Assembly (NCBI GenBank): GCA_022711195.1
Contig: JAKLFN010000068.1
Coordinates: 1 to 10,151, forward strand
Direction: 5' to 3'
From: Bacteroidota bacterium
GTDB taxonomy: Bacteria; Bacteroidota; Bacteroidia; Bacteroidales; VadinHA17
DNA: 10,151 nucleotides
This document shows positions 4,836 to 10,151 of the stretch, piece by piece. A program made the translations under genes and the position numbers. How positions within the stretch are numbered: the stretch's first letter is position 1; every line of letters begins with the position of its first letter. The notes beneath the pieces are model-generated. The model searched no databases, was not told the DNA's origin, and was given only the letters and a program-made list of their open reading frames with translations.

Positions 4836-6392
4836 ATGATGAAAAAGCTGATCTTATTTCTGACGATAATTGTAACAGCAAATATTGCTGCAGCACAGAA
4901 TCCATCTGATATAAAAGATGGCTACCAGGTATTCAAATATCCCAACGGAAGCATTTCGAGCGAAGGAATATTAAAGAACGGCAAGGCTGAAGGTTACTGG
5001 AAAACATATTATGTAACCGGTGTTAAAAGATCTGAAGGCAGGTACACCAATTTTAAGCTCGACAGTATCTGGGTCTTCTACGACCAGGCCGGCGATACAA
5101 CTGAAAAAATAAGCTACCTCTTCGACAAGAAGAACGGATACCATCTGAAATATAAAAAGAATCCCTCATCGGGTCTTTATTTATGGTCAAAAGAGCTTTA
5201 TGCCGGTGGCAAAAAAGAAGGAACGGGATTTTTTTACCATCCCGACGGAAAAGTACAACAGACTGTTTCATATAATGATGGTAAACGCGAAGGCCTTTCA
5301 AAGGAATATGATAAATCAGGAAACGTAATTACACTCCTGGAATACAATAATGATTTCCTGGTAAGCAGGGAAAAGATCAATCGTACAGATATTAATGGCC
5401 TGAAACAGGGTGAATGGGTCGACTTTTATCCCAACGGATCTAAGAAAACCGAAAAAACATATAAAGACGACCTTCTGCACGGGTATTATAAAGAATATGA
5501 TCAGCGCGGCGTGCTTACAATGACTATGCTTTATGATAATGGTTCTATTGTAAAATCAAATGTTGAGGATCAGCCCGATATTGAAATTGTTAACAGGTAT
5601 GATGCAAATAACAAGCTGATTTACAGCGGTCCGTACAGAGACAGCATACCTGTGGGCGTACACAGGGAATTCGGAAGCGACGGGAAAATTACAAATGCAT
5701 TCATATACAACGATATCGGCGTAAAAATCTCAGAAGGGATCGTTGACGAGGCGGGACGCTATAATGGAAAATGGAAAGATTACTTCCCCGATGGTAAGCT
5801 TCAGGCTGAAGGAACATATACCGATAACAGAAGAACAGGCCTGTGGAAGTTTTATTCGCGCACCGGGAAAACAGAGCAAACCGGATTCTATAATAACGGA
5901 CGACCCGACGGACTCTGGAAATGGTACTATGAAAACGGATCCATCCTGAGGGAAGAAGAATATTTCCAGGGACAGCGCGATGGAACATATTCAGAATACT
6001 CTGAGACCGGTGAGATTGTCGGCCAGGGCCAATATTCTGACGGAGAAAGAAATGGCGACTGGAAATTCAAATCGGGTGACAATGTCGAGGAAGGTAAATA
6101 TATTTTAGGCCTGAAAGACGGACAGTGGAAATCATACTATCCCGATGGCAGGCTGAAATTCAAAGGAAGCTATATACAGGGTAACCCCGAAGGACAACAT
6201 ATCTATTATTACGAAAACGGAAAGGTCAGGGAAGAACAATACTACAGGTCGGGATTCCGCCAGAAAACATGGCAGAAATTCGACATCGAAGGAGTACCTT
6301 ATCTGACAATATCTTACAGGGACGACGTGGAAGTCAGCATTAACGGAATTAAAATAAACCTGCCCGAAAGCGATACTAGGCTTATAAAATAG
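4836..6392 (+). CDS. Secreted YwqK/MORN-like repeat protein
   Basis: A 518-residue protein with an N-terminal signal peptide (MMKKLILFLTIIVTANIAAA, probable cut before Q21; no lipobox, so likely periplasmic or exported rather than a lipoprotein). Almost all the rest is a run of about 15 degenerate 21-24-residue units of the form G-x-W-K-x-Y-Y-x-x-G-K-x-x-x-x-G-x-Y. The clearest are at about 311-330, 335-352, 359-377 and 429-446 (for example GLWKWYYENG, GQWKSYYPDG). This is the COG2849 type. Database names such as 'YwqK family antitoxin' rest on one Bacillus toxin locus; no toxin gene is beside it here, so I do not infer an antitoxin role. No enzyme motif is visible; the likely role is binding or scaffolding in the envelope. 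ATG 4836 or 4839 could be the start. It follows nadA by 1 nt and precedes ruvB by 12 nt. Confidence 0.88.
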   Translation: MMKKLILFLTIIVTANIAAAQNPSDIKDGYQVFKYPNGSISSEGILKNGKAEGYWKTYYVTGVKRSEGRYTNFKLDSIWVFYDQAGDTTEKISYLFDKKNGYHLKYKKNPSSGLYLWSKELYAGGKKEGTGFFYHPDGKVQQTVSYNDGKREGLSKEYDKSGNVITLLEYNNDFLVSREKINRTDINGLKQGEWVDFYPNGSKKTEKTYKDDLLHGYYKEYDQRGVLTMTMLYDNGSIVKSNVEDQPDIEIVNRYDANNKLIYSGPYRDSIPVGVHREFGSDGKITNAFIYNDIGVKISEGIVDEAGRYNGKWKDYFPDGKLQAEGTYTDNRRTGLWKFYSRTGKTEQTGFYNNGRPDGLWKWYYENGSILREEEYFQGQRDGTYSEYSETGEIVGQGQYSDGERNGDWKFKSGDNVEEGKYILGLKDGQWKSYYPDGRLKFKGSYIQGNPEGQHIYYYENGKVREEQYYRSGFRQKTWQKFDIEGVPYLTISYRDDVEVSINGIKINLPESDTRLIK

Positions 6393-6404
6393 TTACTTTG
6401 CTGC

Positions 6405-7430
6405 ATGGAGGAAAACCTCGATATCAGAAAAGAAGATTTTACTGCTGCAGACAGGGAACTCGACAGACAGCTGCGACCAGCCTGTTTTGCTGACTTCAGG
6501 GGACAACAACAGGTAATTGAAAACCTGGTAGTATTCGTAACAGCAGCAAAGCAGCGTGAAGAGTCACTCGACCATGTCCTTCTTCATGGCCCCCCGGGTC
6601 TTGGCAAAACAACACTGGCCGCCATTATCTCAAATGAGCTTGGAGTTAATATGAGGGTCACCTCTGGCCCCGTGCTTGACAAGCCAGGCGATCTTGCAGG
6701 ATTGCTTACCGGCCTGGAACCGGGAGATGTTCTTTTTATCGACGAAATACACCGGCTGAGTCCTGTGGTTGAGGAATACCTCTACTCGGCAATGGAAGAC
6801 TTTCAGATTGATATAATGATCGATAAAGGACCAAGCGCCAGATCGGTACAGCTTACCCTTAACCATTTCACCCTTATTGGTGCAACAACAAGATCCGGAC
6901 TCCTCACAAGCCCGCTCAGAGCCCGCTTCGGGATTAATTTCCATCTCGAATATTACGATCAGGATATACTCACGGGTATTGTCAGGCGATCAGCAAAGAT
7001 CCTCAATGTGAAAATCGACGACAGCGCTGCTGTTGAAATAGGAAGACGCAGCCGCGGAACACCACGTATTGCAAATGCCCTGCTCAAAAGAATACGCGAT
7101 TTTGCCCAGGTGAAAGGATCAGGAAAAATTGACCTCGAAATAACAAAGTATGGTCTTAAAGCGCTCAATATCGACCGGCATGGTCTCGACGAAATGGACA
7201 ACAGAATACTATCAGCCGTTATTGAGAAATTTAACGGAGGCCCGGTTGGTCTTAATACTATCGCCACGGCTGTCGGAGAAGAGAGCGGAACAATCGAAGA
7301 GGTTTATGAACCATTCCTGATAAAGGAAGGTTTCCTTAAAAGAACACCCAGGGGCAGGGAAGCCACCGAACACGCATATAAACATCTGGGAAAAACATTC
7401 CGTCACGAAACGGACAGAACCCTGTTTTAA
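6405..7430 (+). CDS. ruvB: RuvB: Holliday junction branch-migration ATPase
   Basis: The hexameric AAA+ motor of the RuvAB complex, which drives branch migration of Holliday junctions in recombination and fork repair. The 341 residues are full length. Visible landmarks are [12 protein letters not shown] (23-34), Walker [10 protein letters not shown] (62-70), Walker B FIDEIH (111-116), sensor 1 GATTRSG (159-165), the arginine-finger region RARFGI (172-177), sensor 2 RGTPRIAN (217-224), and a C-terminal winged helix (about 275-330, [15 protein letters not shown]). RuvA and RuvC are not in the window, a common arrangement outside the ruvAB operon type. The start lies 12 nt after the repeat-protein stop. 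A one-mismatch -7 box, TTACTTTG at 6393-6400, sits directly before the ATG and might give a leaderless transcript, but read-through from nadA is as likely. Confidence 0.97.
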   Translation: MEENLDIRKEDFTAADRELDRQLRPACFADFRGQQQVIENLVVFVTAAKQREESLDHVLLHGPPGLGKTTLAAIISNELGVNMRVTSGPVLDKPGDLAGLLTGLEPGDVLFIDEIHRLSPVVEEYLYSAMEDFQIDIMIDKGPSARSVQLTLNHFTLIGATTRSGLLTSPLRARFGINFHLEYYDQDILTGIVRRSAKILNVKIDDSAAVEIGRRSRGTPRIANALLKRIRDFAQVKGSGKIDLEITKYGLKALNIDRHGLDEMDNRILSAVIEKFNGGPVGLNTIATAVGEESGTIEEVYEPFLIKEGFLKRTPRGREATEHAYKHLGKTFRHETDRTLF

Positions 7431-7436
7431 GAACGA

Positions 7437-8147
7437 TCAGTTAAAGACATTACTGATCTTTTCAAGTCCTTTTTTATCAATAATCTTTATTCTCCTGCCG
7501 TTAAGTTCTACAAGCCTGTCGGTCTTGAACTCTGATAATAAACGTATTACAGACTCAGTAGCAGTACCCACGATGTTGGCCAGCTCCTCACGTGTAAGAG
7601 AGATCTGAAGATAGTTCTGATCATCAAGTCCGAAATCATGTACAAGCAGTAAAAGTATTTCTGCCAGCCTTTCACGAACAGTTTTCTGGGCAATGTCGGT
7701 AATGAATGAGTTGGCCTCACCGAGCTCATGGCATGCAAGCTTAAGCAATTCATGGGCAAAAGACGAATTTGACTTTACCATCGATATCAGTATCTCCGCC
7801 GGGATGAAACAGACCTGGCAATCTTCGATAACCTTGGCTGAAGTACATGCTACCTCATTGCTAAGGACGCTCCTGTATGCAATAATATCCCCTGGCTTTG
7901 CAAACCTGATTATCTGTTCTTTACCGTCAAGACCTGTTTTAAAAACCTTGATGATGCCGCTGTGAATACAGTAAAAACCGCTGATACGGCTTCCTTCGTT
8001 ATAGAGGACTTCTCCCCTCCTGAATTGTCTGAATTCCTTTTCAAAATTTACCTGGTCGATCTCCTCTCGCCCCAGGAATCTGAAAATAGCTCCTGTTTCA
8101 GCAGCACATCTGTCACAAAAAGGGACGGGCAATTCTTGATGCTTCAT
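7437..8147 (-). CDS. Crp/Fnr-family transcriptional regulator with N-terminal CxxC
   Basis: 236 residues. A cyclic-nucleotide-binding-type beta roll is at about 25-140 (RRGEVLYNEG, GIIKVFKTGLDGKEQIIRFAKPGDIIAYRS), followed by the dimer helix and a C-terminal winged helix-turn-helix, LTREELANIVGTATESVIRLLSEFK (about 184-208). The effector pocket does not show the CRP cAMP signature. Cysteines are C11 and C14 (CDRC) at the N-terminus, then C60, C101, C110, C113 and C139. E. coli FNR has three clustered N-terminal cysteines plus one internal; here the cluster set is incomplete or differently placed, so 4Fe-4S oxygen sensing is possible but unproven. In the recognition helix, Glu198 and Arg202 match FNR/CRP positions, while Ile201 replaces the FNR serine. 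It converges on ruvB with a 6-nt gap and lies 59 nt downstream of pheS on the same strand. Confidence 0.92.
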   Translation of the reverse strand: MKHQELPVPFCDRCAAETGAIFRFLGREEIDQVNFEKEFRQFRRGEVLYNEGSRISGFYCIHSGIIKVFKTGLDGKEQIIRFAKPGDIIAYRSVLSNEVACTSAKVIEDCQVCFIPAEILISMVKSNSSFAHELLKLACHELGEANSFITDIAQKTVRERLAEILLLLVHDFGLDDQNYLQISLTREELANIVGTATESVIRLLSEFKTDRLVELNGRRIKIIDKKGLEKISNVFN

Positions 8148-8152
8148 CTGAT

Positions 8153-8213
8153 AGATTAGTAAATGATGATAAGAATAACAGAAAGTTACAAAAAAAGTTC
8201 GAAAGATTAGTAA
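8153..8213. repeat. 10-bp direct repeat AGATTAGTAA flanking the pheS-Crp/Fnr gap
   Basis: AGATTAGTAA occurs exactly at 8153-8162 and again at 8204-8213, with start points 51 nt apart. The right copy covers the pheS stop codon (8207-8209); the left copy is 5 nt upstream of the regulator's ATG. No role is known, and chance is possible in AT-rich DNA. Confidence 0.45.
8181..8188 (-). promoter_or_regulatory. Possible -7 box (TAACTTTC) for the Crp/Fnr-family gene
   Basis: On the minus strand TAACTTTC (8188-8181) matches TAnnTTTG at seven of eight positions and lies 33 nt upstream of the regulator's ATG. No -33 TTTG box stands at the expected distance, so the gene may instead be read through from pheS. 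Confidence 0.25.
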
Positions 8214-9247
8214 GCTGTCCTGAACTGCTCAAGGAACCGGATGTCATTTTCAAAGTAAAGACGCAGGTCGTTCACCTGGTATTTAAGCATTGCAGGGCGC
8301 TCAATGCCCATTCCCAAAGCAAAACCTGTATATTTCCTGCTGTCGATGCCGCAAGCTTCCAGGACTGCCGGATGAACCATCCCGCAGCCTAAAACTTCAA
8401 CCCAGCCTGTGTATTTGCAAACGTTACAGCCTTTGCCGCCACAGATCGTACAGCTTATATCCATTTCGGCTGATGGTTCGGTAAACGGAAAATATGAAGG
8501 CCTGAGACGTATCTTTACATCTTTCCCGTACATCTCCCGGGCAAAGAAAAGCAGTGTCTGGCGCAGGTCTGCAAATGATACATTTTCATCGACATATAGC
8601 GCCTCAACCTGGTGAAAAATACAATGTGCCCTGGCTGAGATGGCCTCATTTCTGAAAACCCTTCCGGGGGAGATCGTCCTGATGGGAGGTTTTTGACCTT
8701 GCATGACACGCACCTGTACCGAAGAAGTATGTGTTCTCAGAAGTATATCACCTGAACTCGATTCTTCGGGAGATATCCGGGAAATATAAAATGTATCCTG
8801 CATATCGCGGGCAGGATGCTCCGGGGCAAAATTCAGCTTCGTAAAATTATGATCATCATCTTCAATTTCCGGACCTTCTGAAACTGTAAATCCGATACGG
8901 CCGAAAATGCTGATTATCTCATTTCTCACTATCGAGATAGGATGCCTGCTGCCAAGCGCAAAAGGATATGAAGGCTTCGTAAGATCCTCTGATTCTGTTC
9001 CTGTTTCAGAGACCATAACACCCGATTTCAGCAGGTTATATTTTTCGAGAGCGCTCTGCTTCAGAAGGTTGAGCTTCTGACCTATTTCTTTCTTTTCAGC
9101 AGCAGATACATTCCTGAACTCTTCAAAAAGATCGGATATTAGTCCTTTTTTACTCAAAAACTTCAGACGGAACGACTCCAAATCTTCTTCTCCGCGAACA
9201 GCTGCATCTGCAACCTCAGCCAGAAGTGCATTTATCCTTTCAAGCAT
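8207..9247 (-). CDS. pheS: PheS: phenylalanyl-tRNA synthetase alpha subunit
   Basis: The catalytic subunit of the alpha2-beta2 enzyme that attaches phenylalanine to tRNA-Phe in the cytoplasm. The 346 residues are full length. The N-terminal coiled coil that contacts tRNA is at about 1-85. The class II aminoacylation core follows: motif 1 region HPISIVRNEIISIFGRIGF (102-120), motif 2 GRVFRNEAISARAHCIFHQVE (195-215), the substrate-pocket RPSYFPFTEPSAEMDI (249-264), and motif 3 LGMGIERPAML (311-321). A four-cysteine cluster, C266-x2-C269-x4-C274-x2-C277, resembles the small zinc-type loop found in many bacterial PheS proteins. PheT (beta) is not adjacent, a common arrangement in Bacteroidota. 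It starts 22 nt after the isomerase stop on the same strand, so the two are probably one operon. Confidence 0.97.
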   Translation of the reverse strand: MLERINALLAEVADAAVRGEEDLESFRLKFLSKKGLISDLFEEFRNVSAAEKKEIGQKLNLLKQSALEKYNLLKSGVMVSETGTESEDLTKPSYPFALGSRHPISIVRNEIISIFGRIGFTVSEGPEIEDDDHNFTKLNFAPEHPARDMQDTFYISRISPEESSSGDILLRTHTSSVQVRVMQGQKPPIRTISPGRVFRNEAISARAHCIFHQVEALYVDENVSFADLRQTLLFFAREMYGKDVKIRLRPSYFPFTEPSAEMDISCTICGGKGCNVCKYTGWVEVLGCGMVHPAVLEACGIDSRKYTGFALGMGIERPAMLKYQVNDLRLYFENDIRFLEQFRTAY

Positions 9248-9269
9248 TATTGACCTGGTTAAGTGTTTA

Positions 9270-10082
9270 TTATTCTATAATTTTGATCTTCAATATTTTA
9301 ACATCTTCAACAGGCTTGTCGCCAGCACCTGTTTTCACAGATGCTATTTTGTCAACAACATCCAGTCCTTCAAGAACCTCTCCAAATACAGTATATGTGC
9401 CGTCAAGCCGGGGGACTCCGCCAATTGATTTATATACTTCACGCTGACTGGCAGGGATTTCATAGTTCAGCTCGGGAGCGAGGAAAGCAGAAGCCCTGAG
9501 GGCAACCCTTTCCTGAATTTCTGCATCTGATAACTGTTCACCTGTTATCCTGGCGCTGTCGGCGACCTGCCTGACAAGCTTATAAAAAAGAGCCTGCCGC
9601 CTGTCACTGTTTATCCTGGCTTCTGCGTTTAACAGGTCCTCCTCAGAACGAAGAACACCCTGTACAATATAAAAATGAGTGCCCGACGACCTCATTTCAG
9701 GGTTCACATCATTGCCTTCCCGGGCAGCTGCCAGGGCTCCTCTTTTATGGAAAAGAGTCTTGTTGAATTCGGCCGGAATAGTATATGTATTCAGAGAATC
9801 AGCCGATATACCAAGAGGAACAGTACGTGTTTCAGGATCGCCCGCCTGTATCATAAAACCGTTGATAACCCTATGGAAAGAGATACCTTCGTAAAACCCA
9901 TCATTGATGAGTTTAATGAAATTGTCGCGATGTAAAGGTGTTTCATCATATAACCTCAGCTTTATATCGCCCAGCGACGTTTTCATCAGAATTACCGTAT
10001 TCTCATGGCCCCCGGGAGCATTACATGAAAGCAGAAGGAACAAAACAGAAAGGGTAAGTAATCTGGTGGTTATCCTGTTCAT
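9270..10082 (-). CDS. Lipoprotein cyclophilin-type peptidyl-prolyl cis-trans isomerase
   Basis: Catalyses cis-trans isomerisation of prolyl bonds, here in the periplasm, anchored by lipid. I choose the ATG at 10082 (270 residues) because it opens a textbook lipoprotein signal, MNRITTRLLTLSVLFLLLSC, with lipobox LLSC and lipidated C20. A longer reading from a TTG at 10127 would begin inside the promoter box. The cyclophilin domain starts at about residue 28 and has FHRVINGFMIQAGD with the catalytic arginine, Phe and Gln, then GTHFYIVQG and LDGTYTVFGEVLEGLDVVDKI. Between these last two segments is an insertion of roughly 65 residues, mostly helical and charged (from VLRSEEDLL to PASQREVY), absent from minimal bacterial cyclophilins but seen in Bacteroidota relatives. 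It is the first gene of the minus-strand series leading to pheS. Confidence 0.92.
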   Translation of the reverse strand: MNRITTRLLTLSVLFLLLSCNAPGGHENTVILMKTSLGDIKLRLYDETPLHRDNFIKLINDGFYEGISFHRVINGFMIQAGDPETRTVPLGISADSLNTYTIPAEFNKTLFHKRGALAAAREGNDVNPEMRSSGTHFYIVQGVLRSEEDLLNAEARINSDRRQALFYKLVRQVADSARITGEQLSDAEIQERVALRASAFLAPELNYEIPASQREVYKSIGGVPRLDGTYTVFGEVLEGLDVVDKIASVKTGAGDKPVEDVKILKIKIIE

Positions 10083-10124
10083 GAATATTGTCTTTTGGTT
10101 AATAATGTTCTGTGAATCTGATGG

Positions 10125-10132
10125 CAAAGATA
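10125..10132 (-). promoter_or_regulatory. Bacteroidota -7 promoter box (TATCTTTG) for the isomerase-pheS transcript
   Basis: On the minus strand TATCTTTG (10132-10125) matches TAnnTTTG exactly. Transcription would start near 10119, leaving a leader of roughly 35-40 nt before the ATG at 10082. The matching -33 box would fall at or past the end of the window, so it cannot be checked. Confidence 0.55.
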
Positions 10133-10134
10133 TT

Positions 10135-10142
10135 TAACTTTG
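10135..10142 (+). promoter_or_regulatory. Bacteroidota -7 promoter box (TAACTTTG) for a plus-strand gene beyond the window
   Basis: TAACTTTG is an exact TAnnTTTG match reading rightward, 2 nt from the oppositely oriented box at 10125-10132. It suggests a divergent gene that starts just outside the window with a very short leader, as seen for the VanZ-like gene. No good TTTG -33 box is evident around 10110-10116. Confidence 0.4.
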
Positions 10143-10151
10143 CGCGATCAT

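Noticed and set aside
4836..6392. Toxin-antitoxin module based on the YwqK 'antitoxin' family label
   Set aside because: The protein carries a signal peptide, is 518 residues long, and has no toxin-like neighbour; both flanking genes are housekeeping genes.
6858..7267. Long antisense frames inside ruvB, pheS and other genes
   Set aside because: They lie wholly opposite strongly conserved genes, have no recognisable protein features, and are shadows of the real reading frames.
10083..10127. TTG start at 10127 giving the isomerase 15 extra N-terminal residues
   Set aside because: The extension would begin inside an exact -7 promoter box and precede a complete lipoprotein signal peptide that starts at the ATG at 10082.

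Overview
The window looks like an ordinary core-genome stretch from a member of the Bacteroidota, probably a Bacteroidales/Marinilabiliales-type organism. Several things point there. Promoter -7 boxes of the TAnnTTTG type are present (TATTTTTG at 2124-2131, TATCTTTG on the minus strand at 10132-10125). Shine-Dalgarno sequences are essentially absent. The protein types also fit: a YwqK-type repeat protein, a lipoprotein cyclophilin with a large insertion, a VanZ-like membrane protein, and a Crp/Fnr regulator with an N-terminal CxxC. No mobile element, phage gene, CRISPR array, tRNA or rRNA was seen.

Layout, left to right: a membrane-anchored coiled-coil protein (+, 27-932) whose stop codon directly abuts that of hemW (-, 933-2072); a 72-nt divergent promoter region; a VanZ-like protein (+, 2145-2525) overlapping tail to tail with an Rrf2-family regulator (-, 2515-2955); rpiB (-, 2959-3405), immediately upstream of the Rrf2 gene in the same orientation; a 475-bp AT-rich gap (3406-3880); then nadA (+), a secreted YwqK/MORN-like repeat protein (+, starting 1 nt after nadA) and ruvB (+, 12 nt later). 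Facing ruvB across 6 nt is a minus-strand series read right to left: lipoprotein peptidyl-prolyl isomerase (9270-10082), pheS (8207-9247), Crp/Fnr regulator (7437-8147). The last bases hold a promoter for the isomerase and probably one for an unseen plus-strand gene.

Functionally the genes are a housekeeping mix: heme delivery (HemW), pentose phosphate isomerisation (RpiB), NAD synthesis (NadA), Holliday-junction migration (RuvB), Phe-tRNA charging (PheS) and envelope protein folding (cyclophilin). A loose theme is iron-sulfur and redox biology: HemW and NadA carry 4Fe-4S clusters, and the Rrf2 protein and possibly the Crp/Fnr protein have cysteines that could sense redox state. I see no convincing new multi-gene system. 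The least explained DNA is the 3406-3880 gap. It holds five exact copies of TGTTAAT, an 11-nt palindrome with the same TGTTA half-site, a long imperfect inverted repeat, and an AT hairpin with T-runs. It could be a replication origin, a regulator-binding region or a structured leader of nadA; the sequence alone cannot decide.
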